DNA of 64,000 bases. Origin: Lachnospiraceae bacterium. GTDB taxonomy: Bacteria; Bacillota; Clostridia; Lachnospirales; Lachnospiraceae. The translations under genes were made by a program, and so were the position numbers. Numbering within the stretch: position 1 is the stretch's first letter; every line of letters begins with the position of its first letter. The stretch is taken from assembly GCA_017503735.1 (NCBI GenBank), contig JAFVSN010000039.1:24079-88078 (forward strand). Direction: 5' to 3'. Below, piece by piece: positions 43,885 through 53,250 of the stretch. The notes beneath the pieces were generated by a model that was given only the letters and a program-made list of their open reading frames with translations, searched no databases and had not been told where the DNA came from.

Positions 43885-44820
43885 TTACCCAAGTGCAACG
43901 GATTTCACACCGTCGCACTTAGCAATGGTATCAATGGAACCGTCCTCGTTGTAAGTAAACTCTGCCACACATACGGAACGATGGAACAAGCTTCCTCCCG
44001 GAAGTTCACCGGTGTGGTAGAACAGATAAGAATGCCCCTTAAAATCACATACCCCCGGATGATTGGTGAATACACCGCCTTCTTCCGTCATCAGTACACC
44101 GCCGTACTTCCACGGACCGGTCGGAGATTCGGAAATCGAATACGCAAGATGCTCATCCTTTTTATCCAAACCGAACGCTGCATAAACCATGTAATACAAG
44201 CCGTTTCTCTTATAAAACCACGGACCTTCCGCATAAGTGGTTCCGGTCATATGGCTTCCCTTTGCAAAGGACTCCTCCACCATCGGAATCTTTACAACAC
44301 CCACTTCCTTGTTATAGGAAATCATATCTTCATTTAAAAGCACATAGCGAAGTTCCGGATTACCGAAGTACAGATAAGCCTGGCCGTCATCATCAATAAA
44401 CACCGTCGGATCGATATCGTTCCAGTCGCCTTCATCCACCAGCGGATACCCCAAATCCTTAAACGGACCGGTCGGGCTGTCGGATACGCCTACCGCGATT
44501 GCCATACCGCCGTCCTTTTTATGTACCGGACAATAGAGATAAAACTTACCGTTACGCTCCACTGCCTGCGGTGCCCACGCTCTGTCGTCCGCCCAACTGA
44601 TATCATCTAAGGAAAAAATCGGACCATGCTTTTCCCAGTTCACCATATCCTTGGTGGTAAAGCAATACCAGTCCACCATGGTATAGAAATCATTTACCAG
44701 CACATCTTCATCGTGTGTGGTATACAAATACAACGTATCTCCCAACACCATCGGTGCCGGGTCTGCGGTATAAATCGATGTGATAATCGGGTTTTTGCAA
44801 AAAAGTTTTTTCTCTTCCAT
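43885..44820 (-). CDS. Glycoside hydrolase family 43 protein
   Basis: 311-aa five-bladed propeller enzyme without signal peptide, hence cytoplasmic. The three GH43 acids are visible: Asp in IYTADPAPMV, Asp in NDIDPTVFIDDDGQ and Glu in TYAEGPWFY. GH43 enzymes cleave arabinose- or xylose-containing oligosaccharides. It lies 24 bp from the acyl ligase gene on the same strand. The exact substrate is not predictable. Confidence 0.88.
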   Translation of the reverse strand: MEEKKLFCKNPIITSIYTADPAPMVLGDTLYLYTTHDEDVLVNDFYTMVDWYCFTTKDMVNWEKHGPIFSLDDISWADDRAWAPQAVERNGKFYLYCPVHKKDGGMAIAVGVSDSPTGPFKDLGYPLVDEGDWNDIDPTVFIDDDGQAYLYFGNPELRYVLLNEDMISYNKEVGVVKIPMVEESFAKGSHMTGTTYAEGPWFYKRNGLYYMVYAAFGLDKKDEHLAYSISESPTGPWKYGGVLMTEEGGVFTNHPGVCDFKGHSYLFYHTGELPGGSLFHRSVCVAEFTYNEDGSIDTIAKCDGVKSVALG

Positions 44821-44843
44821 AAGTAAATCCCTCCTGAAATAAA

Positions 44844-46544
44844 TTAGTAATTGTAGCTGTCATACTGCTTTTCCAACGCACGGTAATCAATTTTTCCCAT
44901 GCCGGTCAACGGAATCTTTTCCACCGGCACCACTGCCACCGGTTTTCCCCGCTCTTCTACATTCTGTTCACAGAACTCCCGAATTTCCGCACACTCTTTT
45001 TCGGCATCCGTTCCCGGCAACAATTCCACCAATGCAAGCGGATAATGGCCCTGACTATGTTCCCGGTCTTTTACCCCGATTACAGCACAGTTCCGAATGT
45101 TTGCCCGGTCCACAATTAAACTTTCTAAGTTAATCGGGAACACCTTATGCCCGTCAAACCGGGTAATCATACGTTTCATCCGCCCCTTAATATACAAGAA
45201 TCCATCCTCATCCATATAGCCCAGATCCCCCGAATGAATCCAAAGTTTTCCGTCTCCGTGGGTTCGCATTACATACGCGGTTTCTTCCGGATTATTAAAA
45301 TAGCCTTTCATCATAGACGGTCCGGTTACGCAAACCTCCCCGCTTTCACGATAGCCCAGCTCTTCTCCTGTTTCCGGATCAAAAATTCCTACCGTAACAT
45401 TTAAGGACGGAATTCCCACGCTTCCCTGTTTATAAATATGGTTTGAGCAAAAGGTAGCGGCAGCGGATAACTCCGACATCCCGTACCCTTGCGCTAACGG
45501 ATACTTCATGTTGTGTTTCTTTCGGAACCGGTTCAATTTACGTTCCAAACCTTCATTCATACTGTCACCGCCGGATGCCAACGTATAAAGAAACGACATG
45601 TCCAGCTTTTGTACCTCTCTGCTTCCGATCAGCAGTTCAATGAACACCGGTGTACTTATCATATGCTGAGGCCGGAACATCCTTACCAGTTTTCCGATTT
45701 CTCCGGGAACAAATCTCGGAATAGGCACAAGCGTGATTCGCATACATAACGGCATATGCATTCCGCAAACCATTCCGTAAGCGGAAAATATGGGAATAAT
45801 TCCGAGAAATCTGTCTCCGTCTTCCCGGAACAAAGAAGAGTAAATAAAATTCATACTTACCGCATTCATGGAATCATTGGTCATCATAACACCTTTCGGT
45901 CGCCCCGTGGTTCCTCCGGTATACGTAATTGCAACCAGCGCATCGCCTACATACGGAGCTTCCTTTGCCGTGAAGGATTTCCCTTTTTTAAGAAAATCCG
46001 ACCACCGAATAATCTTATCCCCGTATGGAACTTTTGTCTTTACGGAACTTGCTTTTACCAGCCGTTTTAGCACCGGCAACGCTCCTGCCGCAGACTGTAC
46101 GATAACAATTTCCGGATTTAATTCTTCCAAGCTTGGAAGTAATTTCGAAAATGCAACATCCAGTACCAGAAGAACCTTGGAACCGGCTCCCTGCATCATC
46201 CTTTTGATGCTTCCTACATCCATTCTTGGATCGACCGTATTTGCCGCCGCACCGATTTTATTCAGCGCATAAACTGCCACAATCGTTTCCGGTACCGCCA
46301 CCGACAAAAAGGAAACGATATCCCCTTCCTTTACCCCCAAGGCCGCAAAGGAATCCGCACAGGCATCCACTTGCCGCATCAGTTCCCGAAAACTGATATC
46401 CCGTCCGTAATAATGCAATGCCGGTTTATCCAGGCGGTCTTTGTTCTGCTCTATCACATAATCATACGCCTTACAACGGGGTACCTCCGCATTTTTTGCT
46501 TCCTCGGAATAATACTTTAGCCAAACCTTCTCTTCTGTAATCAT
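44844..46544 (-). CDS. AMP-dependent acyl-CoA synthetase/ligase
   Basis: 566-aa adenylate-forming enzyme. Core motifs: ITYTGGTTGRPKGVMM (P-loop), QGYGMSELSAA, HSGDLGYMDEDGFLYIKGR and the C-terminal lysine in PLTGMGKIDYR. It activates a carboxylic acid as acyl-AMP and probably transfers it to CoA. With the condensation-type acyltransferase and patatin-like hydrolase nearby, a fatty-ester or lipid role is plausible. No thiolation domain or carrier protein is present. Confidence 0.9.
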   Translation of the reverse strand: MITEEKVWLKYYSEEAKNAEVPRCKAYDYVIEQNKDRLDKPALHYYGRDISFRELMRQVDACADSFAALGVKEGDIVSFLSVAVPETIVAVYALNKIGAAANTVDPRMDVGSIKRMMQGAGSKVLLVLDVAFSKLLPSLEELNPEIVIVQSAAGALPVLKRLVKASSVKTKVPYGDKIIRWSDFLKKGKSFTAKEAPYVGDALVAITYTGGTTGRPKGVMMTNDSMNAVSMNFIYSSLFREDGDRFLGIIPIFSAYGMVCGMHMPLCMRITLVPIPRFVPGEIGKLVRMFRPQHMISTPVFIELLIGSREVQKLDMSFLYTLASGGDSMNEGLERKLNRFRKKHNMKYPLAQGYGMSELSAAATFCSNHIYKQGSVGIPSLNVTVGIFDPETGEELGYRESGEVCVTGPSMMKGYFNNPEETAYVMRTHGDGKLWIHSGDLGYMDEDGFLYIKGRMKRMITRFDGHKVFPINLESLIVDRANIRNCAVIGVKDREHSQGHYPLALVELLPGTDAEKECAEIREFCEQNVEERGKPVAVVPVEKIPLTGMGKIDYRALEKQYDSYNY

Positions 46545-46627
46545 GCGCCTTCTCCATTCGCTAATAAGATTTCGACCTTTCTTTTGTTCCTTTCCGCTTT
46601 ACCTGTTCCGCCACCCGCATATTATCG

Positions 46628-47488
46628 TTACTCCGGTAGTTTCAGCCACTGCGCCAACTTCGGCAAACAAGCCAGTCCGTCGGCACGTCCTCTTTCATAC
46701 GCACCTTCAATCTTTTCCACATTATGACTGATTCTTCCTATCTCCAAAGGCGTCTCCGGCCGGATTACAAAGATTTTTCCATCCTGTTCCAACTGCCGGA
46801 TTTCCTCTACCGTTTGATTATACCCTTCGGCTCTGTGCTCCAGAGCAGCCGCAAACTTCGGATACTTTTTATAAAACAGGTTTACCAGTCTTTTGCTCTC
46901 CGGTTTTTTCCGGTACTCCGGGGGACGGGTTAAAATTACCACGTTTTTTTCATACCCCATCTCCATAAACGCACGAATCGGAATACTGTCACTGCATCCG
47001 CCGTCCAGCCATTTTTTCCCGCCGCATTCCACGATACGGGATACAAAGGGCATGGAGGCCGAAGCCCGCAGGTAGTCCATCTCCTCCACCATATCCTTGA
47101 TTCTGATGTATTCGGCTTCTCCGGTTTCCACATTGGTGCAAGTAACATAAAATTCCGTTTGAGATTTTTTAAATGCCTCGTTATCATACGGGTCCAGATT
47201 CTCCGGCAATTCATGATAACAAAACTGATTTCCCACCAAATCTCCGGTGGTCAAAAGACTGTAAAAACTCATATACCGTTTATCCCTACAGTACTTTTTA
47301 TTATAGCGGACCGTTCTTCCCATCTGCCCCGAAATATAAGAGCACCCTGTAATCGCTCCCATGGAAACCCCGATTACTCCGTCAAAGTAAATCCCCTGTT
47401 CCATAAACACATCCAAAACACCGGCAGTGTACATTCCCCGCATGGCACCGCCTTCCAGCACCAAGCCTGTTTTCTTCTTTGACAACAC
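46628..47488 (-). CDS. Patatin-like phospholipase
   Basis: 286-aa serine hydrolase: oxyanion loop LEGGAMRG, nucleophile elbow GVSMG and catalytic Asp in WLDGGCSDSIP. The family releases fatty acids from glycerolipids. The start was set at GTG 47488, because GGAGG lies 7 nt before it and an upstream TTG would place the ribosome site inside the frame. No signal peptide; acts in the cytoplasm or at the membrane face. Confidence 0.85.
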   Translation of the reverse strand: MLSKKKTGLVLEGGAMRGMYTAGVLDVFMEQGIYFDGVIGVSMGAITGCSYISGQMGRTVRYNKKYCRDKRYMSFYSLLTTGDLVGNQFCYHELPENLDPYDNEAFKKSQTEFYVTCTNVETGEAEYIRIKDMVEEMDYLRASASMPFVSRIVECGGKKWLDGGCSDSIPIRAFMEMGYEKNVVILTRPPEYRKKPESKRLVNLFYKKYPKFAAALEHRAEGYNQTVEEIRQLEQDGKIFVIRPETPLEIGRISHNVEKIEGAYERGRADGLACLPKLAQWLKLPE

Positions 47489-47531
47489 TTTGCTTCCTCC
47501 TATCAAATTCTCCCAAAATCTATCTTCGTCG

Positions 47532-49724
47532 TTACCTTGCCTCTACAATGTGAATTAACTTCCCCTTATAGTCGCCCCACAAGTTTTCCACCAGAATCCC
47601 GGCCTGCATCAAGGTATTTCCGAAATAAGTACGGTCTTCTCCCTCGATGCGGTATTTCTTATCCGGACACAATCCTTTCAGCAAAATCCGTCTGGAATGG
47701 GCATTCGGTCTTCCCATTACCTGAATAAACGTTACCAGTGCTTCGGATTTATCCTTTGCCACGACCATGTAACAATCATACATACGGTTCTGCCGGTAAG
47801 ATGCCACACGGTAATAATCGCCGGTGCGTACGAGATCGTTGTACTTGTGGTACATTGCCACCTGACCCGGAATCATTTCCTGGTCTTTCTCCGGAATCTT
47901 TGTTACATCCAATTCGTACCCGAAGGTGCCGGCCAGTGCCACATACCCTCTTGTTTCAAACGGCGTCACACGACCTACCGTATGGTTCGGGCAGTCACTG
48001 ACATGGGCTCCCATGGCGGATAACGGATAAATTAACGCGGTCCCTTCCTGAATGATCAAACGCTCGATGGCGTCCGTATCATCGGAACACCAAATCTGCG
48101 GGCTGTAGTAAAGCATCCCGGCATCAAATCTTGCACCGCCACCGGAGCAGTTTTCCAGCAAAAGATGCGGAAACTCCGTTACCAGTCTTTCCTGCAAACG
48201 ATACACACCCAGTACATACCGGTGATAAAGTTCTCCCTGGCATTCTGCGGTCAGCCCATAGCTTCCCAAGTCGGAAAGCGGCCGGTTCATATCCCACTTT
48301 ACATATTCGATATTGGCACTTCGTAATACCGTTGCAATCAAATCAAAAATGTAATCCTGAATCTCCGGTCGGGACATATCCAGTACATACTGGTTTCTTG
48401 CAAGGCCGCCGGTTCTTCCCGGCACCTGAATGGCCCAATCGGGATGGGTACGGTACAAATCGGAATCCGGGCTGATCATTTCCGGCTCCAGCCAGATTCC
48501 GAACTTCATGCCCAGTTTATTCACTTCATCAACCAGATACTTTAAGCCTCCCGGAAGCTTCTCTTCATTTACAACCCAATCCCCCAAAGCCCGATTGTCA
48601 TCGTAACGGTTTCCGAACCAGCCGTCATCCATCACTAACATTTCAATGCCCAGTTTGGAGGCTTCTTTTGCAATGGAAAGCAACTTCTCCGTATTAAAAT
48701 CAAAATAGGTCGCTTCCCAATTGTTAATTAAAATCGGACGTTTTTTGTCTCTGTATTCACCGCGAATCAAATGATTTCTATACAAATCGTGAAAGGCATG
48801 ACTCATGCCGTTTAAGCCTTCCGCGGAATACACCAGTACCGCTTCCGGCGTCTGAAAGCTTTCTCCCGGATTTAACTTCCAGCAAAAGCCTTCCGGATTA
48901 ATTCCGGTCATCAAACGGACCGTATCAAACTGTCCCCTGTCCGCCAAAGTTAAGAAGTTGCCGGAATAAATCAGATTGATGCCGTATACATCCCCCGCAT
49001 CCTCCGTGGCCGTTTTATCAAGCAATGCCATAAACGGGTGGGTCTGATGGCCTTCCTCCCCTCTTACGGAAGACATACTCTGTACTCCGTAGTTGACCGG
49101 AGTCCTGTTCATATGACGTTCCCTTGCCCAGGAACCGGTCAATAAAATCTTGTCGTATTCCCGATTGTCCATATCCATGGAGGCAGACATAATGCGCTCC
49201 ACAAATACCGGTGCATCACTTTCGTTATACAACCGAACGCTTCTTACCACTGCGTCAATGCCTTCAAAAATGCTATAGGAAAGCACTGCTTTTACCTGTA
49301 ACACCCGATCGGCGAGCACAAGCTCCAAGGTCTCGGTGTCATCCTCGTTTCCCCAGGTTGCAGGTAAACCCTCCAGTGGTTTCTTTCCCTTATAAATGCG
49401 GTAGTCCTCCAAGGTAAGCTGCAATGCCCTGTGCCCACCGTTACTTCGCACCACAATAGCACTTTCACGGAAATCCCCCACACCGCCGGTAGGATATTCC
49501 ATCGGAAAACAATCCAGGAAAGAAAGCCGGTCCCGCGCATTGCGTTCCGGGGTAAACGGGTGCTCCCCGGCTCTCATCAAATAAGTAACATCATCGTCTT
49601 CCAACCTTCTTCCGAAATACGCATGTCCCACAAAGCCTTCCGCATCTGCAATCCCGATCACGTAAGAAGCTGCTTTTGTGTCCAACCGGAAGCTTTTCGT
49701 TTTTTCGTTGTACTTAATTGCCAT
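47532..49724 (-). CDS. Alpha-galactosidase, glycoside hydrolase family 36
   Basis: 730-aa cytoplasmic enzyme of typical GH36 length. N-terminal beta-sandwich, then the barrel with LVMDDGWFGNRYDDNRALGD, the nucleophile Asp in YVKWDMNRPLSD and the acid/base Asp in IWCSDDTDAIERL, followed by a C-terminal beta domain. It removes alpha-1,6-galactose from raffinose-type oligosaccharides. GAGGAG precedes the ATG. No dedicated transporter is in the window. Confidence 0.93.
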   Translation of the reverse strand: MAIKYNEKTKSFRLDTKAASYVIGIADAEGFVGHAYFGRRLEDDDVTYLMRAGEHPFTPERNARDRLSFLDCFPMEYPTGGVGDFRESAIVVRSNGGHRALQLTLEDYRIYKGKKPLEGLPATWGNEDDTETLELVLADRVLQVKAVLSYSIFEGIDAVVRSVRLYNESDAPVFVERIMSASMDMDNREYDKILLTGSWARERHMNRTPVNYGVQSMSSVRGEEGHQTHPFMALLDKTATEDAGDVYGINLIYSGNFLTLADRGQFDTVRLMTGINPEGFCWKLNPGESFQTPEAVLVYSAEGLNGMSHAFHDLYRNHLIRGEYRDKKRPILINNWEATYFDFNTEKLLSIAKEASKLGIEMLVMDDGWFGNRYDDNRALGDWVVNEEKLPGGLKYLVDEVNKLGMKFGIWLEPEMISPDSDLYRTHPDWAIQVPGRTGGLARNQYVLDMSRPEIQDYIFDLIATVLRSANIEYVKWDMNRPLSDLGSYGLTAECQGELYHRYVLGVYRLQERLVTEFPHLLLENCSGGGARFDAGMLYYSPQIWCSDDTDAIERLIIQEGTALIYPLSAMGAHVSDCPNHTVGRVTPFETRGYVALAGTFGYELDVTKIPEKDQEMIPGQVAMYHKYNDLVRTGDYYRVASYRQNRMYDCYMVVAKDKSEALVTFIQVMGRPNAHSRRILLKGLCPDKKYRIEGEDRTYFGNTLMQAGILVENLWGDYKGKLIHIVEAR

Positions 49725-49784
49725 AGGTCCGCTCCTCTCCTGTCCGTCGTATCCTAAAAGATCCCTTCTGTCGCACCGATGGGA

Positions 49785-50813
49785 TTAAAGCTTCTCCGCA
49801 AGATCAAGAATCAACCGTTCGGTTTTCTCCCAACCGAGGCAAGGATCGGTAATCGACTTACCGAATACATGCTCTCCTACCGCCTGTGCACCGTCCTCCA
49901 AATAGCTTTCAATCATCAGTCCCTTTACAAGACGCTTAATTCCCTCGTTCTGATTCCGGCTGTGTACCACGTCTTTTGCAATACGGATTTGCTCCAAATA
50001 CTTCTTCCCGGAATTGTTATGATTGGTATCTACAATAACCGAAGGGTTACTTAACCCCATTTTTTCGTAAAGTTCTTCCACCCGAAGTAAATCTTCATAA
50101 TGATAATTGGATACACTTCTTCCGGCGTAATCAGTGTACCCCCGCAGGATTGCGTGGGCATACGGATTTCCTTCGCTGGTAACCTCCCAACCACGATAAA
50201 GGAAGGTATGGCTGGCCTGTGCCGCCGCAATGGAATTCATCATAACAATAAAATCTCCGCCGGTCGGATTTTTCATACCCACCGGTGTTTCCAACCCACT
50301 GGCCGTAAGTCTGTGCTGCTGGTTCTCCACCGAACGGGCACCTACCGCATTATAAGAAAGAATATCGGAAAGGTACCGGTAATTTTCCGGATAAAGCATT
50401 TCATCGGCACAAGTGTAATCATAATCCCGCAAAGCAGCCAAATGCAGCTCTCGGATGGCAATGATACCCTTATACATATCCGGCTTTTCCTCCGGGTCCG
50501 GCTGATGTAACATGCCTTTATATCCCTGTCCGTTGGTTCTCGGCTTGTTGGTATAAATTCTCGGAATGATAATCATCTTGTCCGACACTTGCTCTTCCAG
50601 TCTGCGCAGTCTGGAAATATACTCCAGTACCGGTTCACTATGATCCGCGGAACACGGTCCGATTACAAGAATAAACTTATCCGACCGGCCGTCAAACACA
50701 GCACGGATACTCTCATCCCGCTCCGCCTTCACCTTTCCCATACGCTCGGTAAGCGGAAACTCTTTCTTTACTTCCTGCGGAATTGGAAGTTTTCTGTGGA
50801 AATTCATTTGCAT
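49785..50813 (-). CDS. 3-Deoxy-7-phosphoheptulonate (DAHP) synthase, class I
   Basis: 342-aa enzyme that condenses phosphoenolpyruvate and erythrose-4-phosphate, the first step of aromatic amino acid synthesis. Motifs: LVIGPCSADHS, IPRIYTNKPRT, GARSVENQQHR, PVGMKNPTGGD and VIVDTNHNNSGK, as in AroF/AroG/AroH. Which paralogue it matches, and so its feedback effector, cannot be told from the window. It has its own promoter (50889-50917) and no T-box. Confidence 0.94.
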   Translation of the reverse strand: MQMNFHRKLPIPQEVKKEFPLTERMGKVKAERDESIRAVFDGRSDKFILVIGPCSADHSEPVLEYISRLRRLEEQVSDKMIIIPRIYTNKPRTNGQGYKGMLHQPDPEEKPDMYKGIIAIRELHLAALRDYDYTCADEMLYPENYRYLSDILSYNAVGARSVENQQHRLTASGLETPVGMKNPTGGDFIVMMNSIAAAQASHTFLYRGWEVTSEGNPYAHAILRGYTDYAGRSVSNYHYEDLLRVEELYEKMGLSNPSVIVDTNHNNSGKKYLEQIRIAKDVVHSRNQNEGIKRLVKGLMIESYLEDGAQAVGEHVFGKSITDPCLGWEKTERLILDLAEKL

Positions 50814-50888
50814 GTTTATTACCTCTGCTTTCTTTGCAATCTATTTGAAAACTGCATCTTTTATTTCGTGTAAAAAACACTCTTTTTT

Positions 50889-50917
50889 ATTATAATATTG
50901 TACCGTCTTTTTTTCAA
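50889..50917 (-). promoter_or_regulatory. Promoter of the DAHP synthase gene
   Basis: -35 TTGAAA (50912-50917), 17-bp spacer, -10 TATAAT (50889-50894) on the minus strand, 76 bp before the start codon. Confidence 0.7.
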
Positions 50918-50989
50918 GGAGAGAATGGAAGGGAACGCGATAAAAGAACACATTCCTTTGTTTACGATTGCTTCACCCGGTCACGTAAA

Positions 50990-51022
50990 AACGCCTCAGA
51001 ACCATTACAGATTCTGAAGCGC
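50990..51022 (-). terminator. Terminator after the 51 kb XRE pair
   Basis: Minus-strand 11-bp stem GCGCTTCAGAA/TTCTGAGGCGT followed by TTTTACG, ~50 bp downstream of the 51075 stop codon. Confidence 0.75.
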
Positions 51023-51074
51023 TTTCGCTACTTTATTCTCTTAACCCTTCGTTATGTATATACCTTTAAAACTG

Positions 51075-51320
51075 TTATAAAACAATCTCCACATGCGCTC
51101 CGTCTGCACTGTCAATTTCTACAAGCTTCCAGTTCTTGTGGTGTTTTTTATATTTTTTTACCTCTTTTATTAACACACGCAATTGCCCTTTTGAAATATG
51201 AATTCCTTCCTTTCGGCACCGTCTGGCTATAAAACCTGCTGTCATCCTGTTGATTGCCAATCCGAGCGGGATTCTGAGATTCAATATCTTTCTTGACGCT
51301 TCTGTTATGTATATTCTCAT
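51075..51320 (-). CDS. Small basic protein, partner of the adjacent XRE regulator
   Basis: 81-aa basic protein. The first two thirds are helical; the end (KLVEIDSADGAHVEIVL) mirrors the end of the upstream XRE protein (LMEVESGEGDTVRIFVE), a SHOCT-like hairpin seen in several Firmicutes regulators. It starts 3 bp after the XRE stop codon, with GGAG overlapping that codon, so the two are co-translated. A protein-protein partner role is inferred. Confidence 0.65.
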   Translation of the reverse strand: MRIYITEASRKILNLRIPLGLAINRMTAGFIARRCRKEGIHISKGQLRVLIKEVKKYKKHHKNWKLVEIDSADGAHVEIVL

Positions 51321-51323
51321 AAG

Positions 51324-51824
51324 CTACTCCACAAAGATGCGTACGGTATCACCTTCACCGGATTCCACTTCCATGAGATTTCCCATAACGCCATACTGTA
51401 CCAAATTCACAATCTGCTCCAAATCAATGTTTTTTAATGCACTGTTTCCGGAAACCTGCGAAAGATCCATGCCCATTTCCAGTGCAACCAACACCAACGC
51501 CATCGGAATATTCATCCTAACATGGTCACCGTCACAACTGTCTACATTAAAACGAAGCATCATCTCCTTAATATCCTTTCGCTCTTCCGGAGCAAGAACT
51601 CTTGCAACAGGCGCTGTTTCCTCTTTCCCGGATAACAATTCATCCACAGTTACCCCTAAAATCTTTGCTAATTTCGGAAGAGATGTAATATCCGGACAGG
51701 ACTGGTCGTTCTCCCATTTACTTACGGCCTGTGCACTTACCTCCATCTTCTGAGATAATTCTTCCTGTGTCATTCCCTTCTCTTTTCTAAGAGTAGCAAT
51801 TCTTTTTCCGATTGTCATTTCCAT
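51324..51824 (-). CDS. XRE-family regulator
   Basis: 166-aa protein. Residues ~5-60 are a strong XRE domain (MTQEELSQKMEVSAQAVSKW). A linker and a C-terminal segment ending LMEVESGEGDTVRIFVE follow; this end is shared with the downstream 81-aa protein. AAAGGAG precedes the ATG. The upstream region (51825-52114) holds several short TTGG/CCAA-type inverted repeats around 51975-52015 that could be operators. Confidence 0.85.
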   Translation of the reverse strand: MEMTIGKRIATLRKEKGMTQEELSQKMEVSAQAVSKWENDQSCPDITSLPKLAKILGVTVDELLSGKEETAPVARVLAPEERKDIKEMMLRFNVDSCDGDHVRMNIPMALVLVALEMGMDLSQVSGNSALKNIDLEQIVNLVQYGVMGNLMEVESGEGDTVRIFVE

Positions 51825-52114
51825 AAATATAATTCTCCTTTCACAATATTCCTGTTTTTAGTTACGTGGCCACAAGAGCTTTTGCAATCAGTTCCCCTGC
51901 TCTTGCCCATATGTTACCATGCGGCACTCAAAAAAAAACATGGAATAAAGGTTGAAAATCGACCATTTTTCTCCCCTGTTGGTTGTTTTTTCACCCAACC
52001 ATCGGTTGAATGAACGGTTTTTGAGGGTTTCTCCTTTAAATACCTACATCTTTATCGCTTTTCCTACAATCTCCCAATCGAGAAAAACCATCCTCCCACG
52101 GTAATTTTCCATGC

Positions 52115-52240
52115 TTACCCTTCAATACTTCCCGGATTAAGTAAGAACTCGTAAATGTTCACTGTCAAAATTCCATTTTCATCATAGTGTTTTGGAACGA
52201 TGTCTTTCGTTACCACTATTTTTTTTGAAAGAATCCTCTA
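52115..52240 (-). pseudogene. Possible C-terminal gene remnant
   Basis: About 40 codons without a good start end in a protein-like sequence (KHYDENGILTVNIYEFLLNP and stop). It may be the tail of a lost gene. The rest of 51825-52359 shows no gene; at 52311-52351 a ~21-bp direct repeat (GTAGCAGTCAAGAA, two copies) is present. Confidence 0.25.
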
Positions 52241-52359
52241 TTTTTCTAAATGGTCTTACGGGCATATTTCGGATTACGTGGACGATTACGTGGTCAAAAC
52301 GTGGACATGTTGTAGCAGTCAAGAAAAGTTTGTAGCAGTCAAGAACACCAAACTGAAAG

Positions 52360-53238
52360 TTATCTCTCAACCTCAACAATCAGTTCGGAGAATATTCCTG
52401 ATGTGCTGATTATGCTTCCAGCGTTTTCGTTTTCTTCACTTTCAACTATTTCACCATTTTTACGAATGATGAGCTTGCATTTTTTGCCGTTATTTGAAAA
52501 TTTGTAATTATCTGCATTTTCAATGTGAACAATCGCTTTCGCTTTGAACTGGTTTATATCAAGTTTTGTGCAGTTACCTGAAATGAAAATTTCATAATCA
52601 GTCTTTGCGGTAAGCTCCAGACTTCCCTCTATGTCCCGGATAAAAACCTTTTCTGCGTCGCCGTCGTACTCAAGTCGGCTGAGACGTAAATCCTCAATAA
52701 GAAGTTCCTTAACGCTTGCTGAAACCTCTGTATGCTCAGTAAACTTTTCAGGGAGTAAAAGAGTAATATCCACGCTTTCCTGTGCTTCAAAACGGCTGAC
52801 GCCCTTTTTATTTACAAGTTCAACATCCAACTTATTACTCTTTTCGTCAAGTTTCACCTTGAAAAGAGAGCCAATTTCAGCAAGTATTTCGGAAGAAAGC
52901 ACAATGTGGATTTTTTCATCCACGCCTGTCTTGATGATAATTTTCCTTGCACCGCCCAAGTTTATATCAAAATGCTTGCCGGTGTCGATGTCATAAACCG
53001 TTTCGCTCTCGAAAACCAACCGCTTTTCTTCCTGCTTTTTGACCTCTTCAAGCACAAGCTCATCGAGAGTAAGCTTGAAAAGCTCTGCGAGGATAATCAT
53101 ATTTTCAACATCAGGGAGACCTCGCTTGGTCTCCCATTTTGTTATCGCTTGACGGCTTACTCCTATTTTCTCAGCAAGTTGTTCCTGAGAAAGTCCCTCT
53201 TTTAATCTGTACTGCTTTAACTTATCACAAAAATCCAT
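52360..53238 (-). CDS. XRE regulator with beta-rich DUF4097-like C-terminus
   Basis: 292-aa protein. The N-terminal XRE domain (LSQEQLAEKIGVSRQAITKW) is followed by a ~200-residue repetitive beta-strand region typical of DUF4097/adhesin-like folds (SVKELLIEDLRLSRLEYDGD, KVFIRDIEGSLELTAKTDYE). It is encoded 12 bp after the ABC permease as the last gene of that operon, so it probably regulates the transporter in response to an envelope signal. No membrane segment is seen. Confidence 0.8.
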   Translation of the reverse strand: MDFCDKLKQYRLKEGLSQEQLAEKIGVSRQAITKWETKRGLPDVENMIILAELFKLTLDELVLEEVKKQEEKRLVFESETVYDIDTGKHFDINLGGARKIIIKTGVDEKIHIVLSSEILAEIGSLFKVKLDEKSNKLDVELVNKKGVSRFEAQESVDITLLLPEKFTEHTEVSASVKELLIEDLRLSRLEYDGDAEKVFIRDIEGSLELTAKTDYEIFISGNCTKLDINQFKAKAIVHIENADNYKFSNNGKKCKLIIRKNGEIVESEENENAGSIISTSGIFSELIVEVER

Positions 53239-53250
53239 TTTTGTCTCTCC

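Noticed and set aside
43885-44844. AMP ligase plus condensation-type protein as a nonribosomal peptide cluster
   Set aside because: No carrier-protein domain, thioesterase or phosphopantetheinyl transferase is present, and glycosidase genes are interleaved.
51945-52020. TTGG/CCAA inverted repeats as a third repeat array
   Set aside because: Spacings are irregular and arms are short; at most possible operators for the XRE gene.
52182-52379. 65-codon minus-strand frame after the 52.4 kb XRE gene
   Set aside because: Overlaps the XRE gene end, contains the 21-bp direct repeats, no ribosome site; the other frame looks more like a gene remnant.
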